The notes under the pieces: generated by a model
The model's database searches: none
Seen by the model: only the letters and a program-made list of their open reading frames with translations
What the model was told of the DNA's origin: nothing
Shown here: one piece after another, positions 10,260 through 19,699 of the stretch
Layout of the letters: each line of letters opens with the position of its first letter
Numbering within the stretch: the first letter of the stretch is position 1
NCBI GenBank assembly: GCA_018257865.1
Contig: JAEUBA010000215.1
Span: 1-23,175 of the forward strand
Direction: 5' to 3'
Length of the DNA stretch: 23,175 nucleotides
DNA from: Stereocaulon alpinum
Taxonomy: Eukaryota > Ascomycota > Lecanoromycetes > Lecanorales > Stereocaulaceae
Position numbers and translations under genes: made by a program

Positions 10260-10275
10260 GTTCTAATTTCTCTAC
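10260..10275 (+). promoter_or_regulatory. Candidate primer-binding site (possible self-priming type)
   Basis: Immediately after the 5' LTR, ctaatttct (10263-10271) is the exact reverse complement of agaaattag in the LTR (10128-10136). Tf1/sushi-type chromoviruses prime with the 5' end of their own RNA, so this may be such a site. It does not resemble the complement of a tRNA 3' end. RIP may have altered either arm. Confidence 0.4.
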
Positions 10276-10289
10276 CTTTTTAAGGGAGA

Positions 10290-11581
10290 GGCCTAGAGTT
10301 GCTACGATATTAGGTTAGACGCGTAGTTATACTACTATAACCGTTACTAACGCTAAAGAACCTAATAATATTAATAATAATAATAATCCTACGGAGAGCT
10401 ATAGGACTAATAGAGAGTCTTAGCTAGATACCTCTAATTTAGACGACGCTGATCTTAAGTAACGCTTATAAGAAGCCTAAGTAATAAATCGCCGCCTAAA
10501 GTAACTACGCGAATTATTAGTATTAGAAGCTAAAAATAATATAATTTAATACCCTAGGTTATAGAGTACTATTAGAATACCTATAGGGACGGTTTAAGAG
10601 GAGGAATAATATCCTACTACTACTATATTAGTATGATTAGTTAATATTACTAGCTAAAGGATTCCTTTATATCTTATAACGCCTGCCTTCAGCGCGCCTA
10701 CGAACCTACCTATTAGACTCTAAAAACCCCTAGTACTAAAAAGCTTTCAGCCTAAGAATATATAACCCTATAAGGGAATTAGCGAGGGTAAATACCTACG
10801 CTAGTTCGCTAACTTAGAGAAGAAGTTTCTTAAGAGTCTAGAGTACTTTACTACTAAACTATCTAGGATAGTCTACTATATAGACGCCTTAAAAGATAAC
10901 CTAAATTCTTAGTAGAATACCTACCTAAAGGACTATAGATAGGATAATATAATATTCGAATTCTTTAAGTAATTCCTATATAATTTAGTTATAGATCCTA
11001 TTAACCGCCGTCTCCTCGCCTATAAAAGGTTTAAGGAGGTAAAGTAATATTCTAACTAAAAAGTTACTATATTTAAGGCCTACTTAGAGGAGTTAGAAGC
11101 TAACCTACCGCCTATAGCCCTAAAGCTTAAAGCTAACCTCTTCCTAGCTAAGCTAAGACCGGAGCTAAAGAATAAAATCTTAAGTATAGGTAAGGTATCT
11201 AATAATAGGGATAATATTATTACCTAAGCTATTATATAAGAGAATACTATAGGGCGCGAGTATTATAGAGGCGGCGGCTTAAGTATTTATAGGAAATTAT
11301 CTAACTATAGGGCCTCTAAGTTATAAGGGAGCTACTTATTAGAATAATAGATTTCTAAGCCTAATAGGCTAGGCCTAAGGGTCGATAGCTTATAGTTAGC
11401 GTAATATAAATCTTATTTAAGGAGTCTAAAGTAGAAGACTAATTTAGATTTAGTAACTAAGCTTATCTACTATTATTATAGGAAGCTAGGCTATATAAGC
11501 CTAAATTATCCTAATCGCGATAAGCCTATAACTTATACTAGTATTAGTATAGTATTAATAAAAAATAATCAGCCCCCGTAA
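10290..11581 (+). pseudogene. Gypsy gag (capsid + CCHC zinc knuckle), RIP-killed
   Basis: The gag frame (codon starts such as 10805 and 11468) reads a hydrophilic N-terminal part, then a retrotransposon-gag capsid segment (around FANLEKKFL, 10805-10840, to about 11260). A zinc knuckle follows at 11468-11510, in which the Cys codons TGC/TGT are now TAC/TAT and the His is Tyr (spacing C-x2-C-x4-H-x4-C kept). The frame ends at a TAA at 11579-11581, a few codons after the AAAAAAT heptamer. The product would form the virus-like particle. Many CAA/CAG codons have become TAA/TAG. Start codon not identifiable. Confidence 0.85.
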
Positions 11582-11599
11582 CCGCCTTAGAAGCGGGGG
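11560..11599 (+). promoter_or_regulatory. Candidate -1 ribosomal frameshift site between gag and pol
   Basis: Heptamer A AAA AAT (11560-11566) lies in the correct phase of the gag frame. It is followed by a 6-nt spacer (11567-11572) and a 6-bp all-G/C stem, cccccg (11573-11578) with cggggg (11594-11599), loop 15 nt. The gag stop is at 11579-11581 and pol lies in the -1 frame. The T of the heptamer precedes A, so it may be a RIP product of AAAAAAC; that would also turn the first -1-frame codon from TAA into CAA. Confidence 0.6.
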
Positions 11600-14500
11600 A
11601 AGAAACTTAAAAAGTAGAGGTAAGTTCTTCTATCCTAACTAAGGGTTAGATAACGCTTAATACTAGCTTATAGTAGGTTACTACTTTACTAGATACTAGA
11701 TTATAGCTTAATTTAATCTCCTAGAAGTTTATAGTTTAATAGGACCTACTACCTTCTACTACTAACTTACTACTACTAGAAGCTCTAAGTAGCTTTAGTA
11801 TATACGTCTATAGTACCTATTAATTTAAGTATATACTTATTAATAGCTGGGGCTACGGTAAGGAGTATAATATACTTTTCTATACTATTAATCTTAAGGG
11901 TCCTAACGTCGTAATTAGTATACTAGGGTTAAAGTAAATAAAGATTTTACTCGATCCGTTAGCGGAGTAATAGCAGTTTAAGGTTAATATTAAAAAGTTT
12001 TAGGTTAATAAGCCTACTATCTTCGGCTATTACCTTAAGAAGGAGCCTAAAGTTTATATAATTATATACGCTGCTATAGCGACTAATTACTTAGATAGAG
12101 GAAGCCTAGAATAGATTCTAAAGGAACTGCTAGAGTTCTCTAATATCTTCTTAAATAAGAAAGCTGGAACCTTACCCTTATTAAAGGAAGGCGACTATAT
12201 AATTAATATTAAGGATAGTAAGGAGCCGCCTTATAGGCCTCTCTATAATCTATCTTAATCTAAGCTAGCGGAGCTGCGGCGCTATCTTAATAATACGTTT
12301 ATAAAAGGCTAGATATACTGTTTAGTTTCTTTAGCCGGAGCACCTATTCTCTTCGTACTAAAGAAGGATAGTAGGCTATATCTTTATATTAATTATTAGG
12401 GGTTAAATACGGTAACTATTAAAAATTAATACCTATTACCTCTAATTACTAAGATATTAGACCGCTTATATAGAGCTAAAAAGTTTACTAAGTTAGACTT
12501 AAAGGATACCTATTATAGGATCTAAATTAAAGAAGGTAATAAGTAGAAGACTGCGTTCCGTACCCGCTATAGCTACTTTAAATACTTAGTTATACCTTTT
12601 AGGCTCGCTAATACCCCAGCGACGTTTTAACCGTATATTAATAAGGCTCTTATAGGGCTTATTAATATTTCGTATATTATCTATCTTAATAATATCTTAA
12701 TTTATAGCGCGAACCCAGCGGACTACTAGTAGTATATTTAGTAAGTACTAGAATAATTACGTTAGTTCTCGCTTTTTACTAACCTAAAGAAGTGTTAGTT
12801 TAGTACTAAATAGGTTAAATTTCTTAGATTTATTATATCTACTAATAGCGTAGCAATAGATTAAGAACGCGTAGCGATAATTAGGGAATAGCTTAGGCTA
12901 GAGACCTTTTAAGATATATAAGTCTTTTTAGGCTTTATAAATTTCTACTAGCGGTTTATTTATAACTATACTACTATAGCTACGCCTCTAACCGACTTAC
13001 TTAAAGATAGTAAGGACGGGAAAAAGGTAGGTTAACTTTAGTAGAATAATAGTACTAAAGGTACTTTTTAAAAGCTTTAGGATATCTTTTCTAGTACGCC
13101 GTTTCTACGCTACTTTAATTTAGAAGTAAAGTTGCGTATAGAAACTAACGCCTCTAACTTTACTATTATAGTAGTACTTACGTAACCGGATAATAATAGC
13201 TACTAGTACCTAATTACCTTTTAGTCCTAAAAGATAATTCCTATAGAGTAGAATTATAAGGTTTATAACTAAGAATTGCTCGCTATAGTAGCGGTAATAA
13301 AATAGTAGCGGTACTACTTAGAAGGTAGCCCGTTTACTATTAAGGTTCTTACTAATTATAATAATCTTAAGGGCTTTATAAAGTAGAAGTAGTTAAATTC
13401 TTAGTAAGCTAGATAGGCGCTAAAGCTCGCTACTTTTAATTTCGAAATTACTTATTATACTAGAAAAACGAATCCTGCGGATCCGCTATTATAACGCCCT
13501 AATTATAAAGGAAGTTCCCCGCTAAATACTAAGTTATTACTAACGTTATAGAATAAACTCGCACTTTAGGGTAGAGATAAGGAAGGTAAAGAAATTATCG
13601 TAGCGATATTACTAGCTTTTTAAATTATAGGCCTCTAAGTTATTATCCCCTAAAAGGATATAAGAGGTATTATAGAATTAGCTTATAAAGATCCTTAATA
13701 TTTAATTAAGACTTTAATTTAAGACTTATAGGCTATTAATAATTAAGCGAAATCCTTTTCTATAAATAAGGGTACGCCGTCGTAGCGCCGTCTCTAAGGT
13801 AAGGTATAGGCTTTAGACTTAGAAGGTTTATTAAGAAATAATAACCGCCTATATATCCCTAAAGATAAAGCCTTAAGGGAAGAACTTATTAGTAAATATT
13901 ATAATAATCCCCTAGTAGGGTACTTTAGCGCTAAGAAGATATATAAGTTACTTACCCGTAAATACTTTTAGTATAGGAGTTCTAAGTAAGTTAATAAGTA
14001 TATTAAGACTTATAATATCTACTAAAGAACTAAGGCTCCCTGCTATCGCTCCTATAGCGAACTAAGTTCGCTTCCTATTATTAATAAGCTATAGAAGGAG
14101 CTCTTAATAGACTTTATTATAGGTCTACCCCTAAGTAAATATAAGAATATAGTCTATAACGCTATTCTAGTAATTATTAATCGATTTATAAAGATAGTAA
14201 GGTATATACCTACTACTACTATAATTAACGCTGCTGAGCTAGCGAATATTTTTTATACTAAGGTAGTATACTATTATAGTATACCTAATAGTATTATTAG
14301 TAATAGAGGTTTAGTATTTACTAGCGCCTTCTAGTTAGCTATTTATTTTTACTTTAAGATTAAGCGCCGCCTAAGTACCGCCTTTTATCCTTAGACTAAT
14401 AGTTAGACGGAATACTAGAATTAGGTACTAGAGTACTACTTACGTATCTTTACCGACGATAAGTAAACCGCTTAGGCGAAACAGCTGCTAATAGTAGAAT

Positions 14501-15240
14501 TTATATATATAAATAGTCTTTATTCCTCTATTAGAACGATACCGTTCTACTTAATATATAAATACTATCCCGAACTTCGTTAGGAACTTAAGGATAAGTC
14601 CCTAGAGGGGAGGATACTTACTATAAATAAAAGGATTAGATTACTATAAGTATTAAGAGATAAAGCTATAGAACGCTTATAGCGCGCTAAAGAGTCTTAA
14701 GCTAAATAGTATAATAAGAATTATAAGCCTTAAAGCTATAAGGTCGGAGATCTAGTAATACTATTAACTAAGAATCTTAAGTAAAAACGCCTAAGTAAGA
14801 AGTTATCTTATAAATTTATAGGGCCTTTTAGGATTACTAATAAAGTAGGAGCGTAGGCTTACTACCTTCTACTACTATAAACTTATAGGATCTATAATAC
14901 TTTTTATATCTTATTATTAAAGCTATACTACCTTCGCGACGGCGATAAGACGTTAATAAACTTTATATAAGCCCCCGAACTTATTAATAATAATAAGATA
15001 TAGGAGGTTAAAGAAATTATAGATAAGGTCTAAGATAAGTAAGGTATCTAGTATAAGGTTAAATAGACTAGCTGGGGTAAAGAATATAATTAGTAATTAC
15101 TAGACGAAGAGCTTAAGGATACCTATAACTTAACTTAAGCCTTTAATAAGTAGACGGTTAGTAAGCGTATACGGTCTCTAGTTCTTTAAATACTACCGAC
15201 GGCGGCGAGTAAGCGGCGGCGATAATATAAGTTATAATAA
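11584..15240 (+). pseudogene. Gypsy pol: protease-RT-RNase H-integrase-chromodomain, RIP-killed
   Basis: One frame holds throughout (codon starts 11686, 12682, 13141, 14110, 15004). Protease: LLDT at 11686-11697. Reverse transcriptase: LYINYRGLN (about 12378), FTKLDLKD with an intact motif-A Asp (about 12484-12510), and the YLDD box as YLNN (12682-12693). RNase H: ETNAS for the usual ETDAS (13141-13155), i.e. Asp to Asn. Integrase: HHCC finger with mostly Tyr (about 13890-14030); first catalytic Asp intact at 14110-14112; second Asp as Asn in ISNRG (about 14296-14310); Glu intact in the terminal TEY (about 14407-14415). A GPF/Y-like module (about 14815-14930) and a C-terminal chromodomain (about 15004-15115, aromatic cage region KV..TSWG) follow. 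The chromodomain would target integration to histone-marked chromatin. Not functional. Confidence 0.9.
14601..14618 (+). repeat. Internal copy of the polypurine tract (candidate central PPT)
   Basis: cctagaggggaggatact is identical over 18 nt to 16488-16505, the 3' polypurine tract plus the first base of the 3' LTR. It lies in the integrase region, between the DDE core and the chromodomain. Confidence 0.55.
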
Positions 15241-16487
15241 TTATAAACCTTATAGGTAAATAGTCTTATACTATAAGCGTACTCCTCTATAATTCTTATA
15301 CTTACTTACTTATACCTTAGTAGGGTAGAGATAAGACTATATTAATTACTATCCGAATTACTATTTATTATCAGTGAGACGTCGCACGTGAGTATAATTA
15401 CTTAGTATTAGTAAAGAAAAAGAAAAAAAAACCTAACGCTACTTCTACGCTAAAGTATAGCTATATAACTTACCCTTTAAAAGCCTTAATATACTCCTAG
15501 AGGCTTTTAATCTCTTCTGCGTATTCCGTAATAGTTTACTTTAGCTCTATAACGCGCTAATTAGCCGCCGCGAGTTATTACTATAGATTAGCGATAATTA
15601 TAGGGGCTACCCTACTAGTCGCTACTATTTAACCCTATACTTTTCGCTACTAAGTTATCCGCTTCCTAATCTTCTTCCTCTTACGCTGCACTTATCGTAT
15701 CCAGCTGTTAGTAAAATAACGCTATACTAATCGCCGTATAGACCGTCGAAACGGCTCCGGGATCTAAATATATTAGAAGGCGACGTAGCGGAGCTATTAG
15801 AATAATATACCTTATAATAATAATTAAGTCTATAGTAGCTATCCTTATAATATTAATAGGGAGGAGCGTTACCTTAATTATAATTATTATTCCCCGTGCA
15901 GAAATAAGTCCTATAGGGTAAAGGTATATTAATAATATAGTCTATAAGTATTAGTAGCTAGCAATACGCGCCGGTTACGCGATAGCGATATATAATCTTA
16001 AGAGAATATTTAGATATTATTATAACGAAAAGAACTGTCAACTATATCAGTAATATTAATTATGATATAGGTACGCTAATATTAGGGAACCCACAAGTCG
16101 TATTAGGAGTTATAAAGAGAGAAAAGTTAGGGGGAAAGTTATTATTTATATACTTATAGGTCGTCGTCGCTGCGACGTCGCTATATATTAAAGCTATTCA
16201 AAATAATAATAACTAATAATATAATAACGCAGCTGTTACCCGCTAATACGGCTGGTAATCGATTATATTTATTAATAACTACGCGTTACTACTACGCCTG
16301 CTACGTATTCTTTTTATATTATAATAGATTTAGGCGTTACTGCAGTTAGATAATATTCTATATATATAAGGCGCCGCCTTAACGACGTCGCCTCTAAGTT
16401 AACTCTTTTCCCTTATATTTCCTACTAGGTTTAAAGGGTTTTTAACGAGCAGTCTATTCTATATACTTTAGCACCTAGGGACTAGGG
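15241..16487. other. Gypsy 3' non-pol region, with possible antisense ORF
   Basis: There are 1.25 kb between the chromodomain and the polypurine tract, long for a chromovirus 3' UTR. On the plus strand I see no domain. On the minus strand one frame from about 16120 to 15430 reads as low-complexity Gln-type codons turned to stops, a basic patch (VQRKRKKIRKRIT, about 15700-15660) and a coiled-coil-like segment (TITEYAEEIKSL, about 15535-15500). Small unRIPed islands remain (15370-15395, containing CACGTG, and a poly-A-rich run at 15414-15430). Confidence 0.45.
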
Positions 16488-16504
16488 CCTAGAGGGGAGG
16501 ATAC
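16488..16504 (+). promoter_or_regulatory. Polypurine tract of the Gypsy element
   Basis: agaggggagga (16491-16501) lies directly upstream of the 3' LTR, in the position where plus-strand DNA synthesis is primed in LTR retroelements. Confidence 0.85.
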
Positions 16505-16753
16505 TATTAACCCTTAAGCGTATACGCGTTATAGCTACGCTAATATAATAATATTAATTAGGGTCTAGGGGCTTAGTAATAGTATTACTACCTAGGACTC
16601 CCCCGTATTTTAGGGATCTTTAGAAATTAGTTCTACTACTACTCTACTACTAAGTAATATGATTATGTCTATTACTTAATACCTAAATCTAGTAACTTTA
16701 CGTCTCTTATACCTTAGTGCGCTAGCTTAGAGCCGGTGTCGCTAGCCTTTACA
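16505..16753 (+). repeat. 3' LTR of the Gypsy element
   Basis: 249 bp, from TATTAACCC (TG changed to TA) to ...CCTTTACA, keeping the canonical CA end. It is gap-free against 10011-10259. Confidence 0.95.
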
Positions 16754-16758
16754 CTAAT
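16754..16758. repeat. Target-site duplication, right copy (CTAAT)
   Basis: Directly follows the 3' LTR and is identical to 10006-10010. Confidence 0.9.
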
Positions 16759-17890
16759 ATAAGCTACGTATACGTAAGCTAAACCTCTAATACCTATTTA
16801 GTCTAAGGTAATAACTCTTTTAATCTTTATACTACGAGATTAACTTACAGCGATAATAATTAACTAAAAAGAGGAGGCTAGGGAACCCCTAGCTATTCTA
16901 TTCTTTCTAGGGGTATTACTACTAAAAAGTACGCTAATAAGTACTACTAAGTAATCCTTTCTAGCGTACCTTAGTAGGTATCTATAAACTCTAAAGCTAA
17001 GCCTCTAAAGCGATATCTAGCTTCTATAGTAGTAAGAATACTAACCTATATAAAGTAGAATTATCGAATTTCTACGGAGATTTATTAAAAATACGACCTT
17101 TTAGACGCCTAGAAAGCGATTAATTATTAATTACTAGGGGGCTAGGTCCTAACCCCTTAATTCCTTCTTAACGAGCTGATTCCTAGCTATCTATCTTAAT
17201 AAGTTAAAGGCCGGTATCCCCCGCTATCTATCCTAATAAGTTTAAGGCTAGTATTACCCTAGCTACTAGATACCTATTAAGATCCTTAGGAGATATCTAT
17301 AAGATATCTACTATAGGCTTAGCTAGAAATCTATTATCTTCTTTAAGGCTCTAATTCGATACTATCTACTACTAATCTAAACCCTATCTAGTATATAAAT
17401 ACTATTACTTAGGTATACTACCGCTCTAAGTATAAGTACTTTTAATACCTTCTTTAGGACCTAATCTAATTCGATAAGTTACCTCTTAACTACGTTAATA
17501 CTAATTATATACCTCTAGAATAGTCCCTATCTCCTTATAACTCTAATTCCAAAGCTAGTAAATTAACCTTAGAACCTCCTAATAATACTAATATCTTCGG
17601 CCTTTAAGTTAAACGTATACTACCTTAGGCTTCCTTAGGTCCTCCTCTAGCGAAATAATAGCGATTATATAAAGAGACGACTACTACTTATCCCTAAAAG
17701 ACTCCGCTAACTTAAAGACCTCTAAAGCCTATACTATAAACCTCTTCTTTAACTCCTACTACCAGCGGAGCTTTAAAACACCTATATTATAGTAGATATT
17801 ATAGCAGCTGAAGAATCTCGTAATAGTAGCGCGAACTTACTACTTACTATAGTAGCTAAAGAATCCTATAGTAGTAATAGAAGCTTCCTA
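16759..17890. other. Unclassified RIPed repeat interrupted by the Gypsy insertion
   Basis: Heavily RIPed. Fairly long stretches without many stops occur in more than one frame on both strands, but no transposase, RT or other family motif could be recognised. It includes a hairpin (gctaggg/ccctagc with a 3-nt loop at about 16877-16893) and a 37-bp tandem duplication at 17186-17259. It presumably continues 9736-10005, from which the Gypsy insertion separates it. Confidence 0.5.
17186..17259. repeat. Two-copy tandem repeat, 37-bp unit
   Basis: Copies at 17186-17222 and 17223-17259 both begin gctatctatc and agree at about 31 of 37 positions; most differences are C/T or G/A. The duplication therefore probably predates RIP. 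Confidence 0.7.
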
Positions 17891-18130
17891 TATCGCGCTT
17901 TCCCAAAAGTTGCTGGGGAACCCTGAGTTGCCGAGCGCGCCGGTAGGGCTAACAGTAGGATACAGCGGAATCAGTAACTTAATATTACTAATAGTATTAA
18001 ATCAGCCCGATCTGTAACTCTTTACTACTAATTTAATAATATTAGTCCAGCTAGCAACTAGATATTACTATTAGTATAATATCTAACTAATTAGTATATC
18101 TATTACGCGTTCAGCTAGCTATCAGCTTAA
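17891..18130. other. Patch with residual CA/TG, possible transposon end
   Basis: From about 17897 to 17990 CA and TG dinucleotides and GC-rich words reappear (for example gttgctggggaaccctgag and gagcgcgccgg), and sporadically to 18130. No coding signal. It may be the downstream end of the Plavaka-type transposon or a short insertion that escaped RIP. Confidence 0.4.
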
Positions 18131-19690
18131 TTAGTAATATAATACTACTAATATATAGCTACTAGTCTTCTTTTTAAGTTATTATAATTAATAAACTCTT
18201 ATATAGTCTATATATATCTACTAATTAGTAGCTGTATATCTTTATATATAATTTAAGTAGGTAGTTAAAGCTAAATAAAGTCTTCTATATATATAATCCG
18301 TTTAAATTATAGCTACTGCTAATAGCTCCTTTAGTATATAAAAGCTACTTTTAAGTAAAGGCTTAACTCTATAATAACCTATTATCTACTAATATAACTA
18401 TATCTTCTACTCCTTATAATTTGAGTAAATAACTAATATAGAGAGTTGCGATATCTAGTTACTAACTTATTAGCAGTACCTTATAAAACTTTACTAGATT
18501 AGGGGTATATATATTTCGCCCTTTTTTATACTTATCCGATTAGTATCCGGTAGCTTAATTAGGGGGGCTCTAAGAATAGTATCTAAGTATATCCTTCTTA
18601 CTATTATCCTAGCTAGTATACTATATAGTCGCTTATTATAGACGTTACTATTTCTAAGGTAGTACGTTAATATAGAGATATACTACTATATATCTTAAAT
18701 AGTTTAGGACGAGTACTTAAGGTTCTTAAAGCTTTATTATATATTTACAGCTGTATAGACGTAGTATATTAATATTTTAAAAATATAACCTTACTACTCT
18801 ATAAGCTTAATATACTAGATTCTTAAAATTATAATATTAGGACCCTTTAATAGATTACTAGCTGCTGTTATAAATAGAAGTAATAATATTAGCGTCCCTA
18901 GCGTATATAGCGGTAGAAATTCTATCTAAAGACCGAAATAGAACCTATATACTTAATACTTAAGATAATAAAGTATAGGAATAGCTTATTAAGTCTATTC
19001 TATATTAGTATACCTATTAGATATTTCTAAGTTAGTATTAACCTTTCTTAAGCTAGGAAAATATTACTACTAGATATAGCTTAGCGGTACTTAGCTATTA
19101 AAGCTTAATAAGCTATAGATATTTAAGTCGGGTTTTATACTATCTAAGTAGTATCTAACTTAGGGTTTACCCTATCTAAGTATTATCTAACTTAGTTCTA
19201 CCCTATCTAAGTTAGATAAATATCTAGCTAGACGTTTCTTAATAACTCCCCTTATAGTTTACGGTCTTATTACTATTATTTTAGTAAAGTATCGCTATAA
19301 AGGCTTAATATCTAATAAATTTACTCCCTATCTTCCCCGTTAGACTCTATATATAACTCTGCGAGCTTAATAACCTCTCTACTCCTTAGCTTACTAAAGT
19401 ACCTAAATATTAGTAATATATAAGGGCTGTAGACCTAATACTAAAGTAAGTAAATATTATATATATAAGACGCTGTATAGCCTGCTAATATAATAAAGCT
19501 ATAATTAAATATACTAAAGAGCGAATTAATACCGCTGCGGTAATTAAAATTATAGGTTAGTTCTTTATATTAGAGGTTTTCCTTAAGACTAAAGCCTTAG
19601 CTTTAGACGCTATAAGGGTAGTTAGTAGTAGTATTTCCTCCGCTCTATTAACTTAGATATATCTATAGTATTATCTCTCCTCCTTTTATA
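18131..19690 (-). other. 3' non-coding part of the Plavaka-type transposon
   Basis: RIPed sequence downstream of the transposase reading frame on the minus strand. No second ORF is recognisable. It contains a cluster of subterminal-like repeats at 19139-19221 and many short AT palindromes. The end of the transposase frame may extend down to about 19500. Confidence 0.45.
19139..19221. repeat. Tandem ~31-bp repeats, possible subterminal transposase sites
   Basis: Two full units start at 19139 and 19169 and a partial third at 19200. Each begins ac(cc)tatctaag, and the two full units contain atctaacttag. CACTA-related transposons carry clustered subterminal repeats that bind their transposase; that role here is inferred. 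Confidence 0.5.
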
Positions 19691-19699
19691 GTATTATAC

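Larger units (their letters stand above)
10011..16753 (+). mobile_element. Complete Ty3/Gypsy chromovirus (6,743 bp), RIP-inactivated
   Basis: LTRs of exactly 249 bp at both ends, a CTAAT target duplication, gag in one frame, and pol (protease-RT-RNase H-integrase-chromodomain) in the -1 frame. A polypurine tract abuts the 3' LTR, and a long 3' non-coding part of about 1.3 kb precedes it. The domain order with a C-terminal chromodomain places it among the chromoviruses (Tf1/sushi-like). It has all the parts of an autonomous element but cannot be active: stops saturate the frames and active-site Asp codons are changed. It was inserted into the sequence now at 9736-10005/16759 onward. Confidence 0.95.

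Noticed and set aside
10260..10275. tRNA-primed PBS
   Set aside because: No match to the complement of a CCA-ended tRNA could be recognised directly after the LTR.
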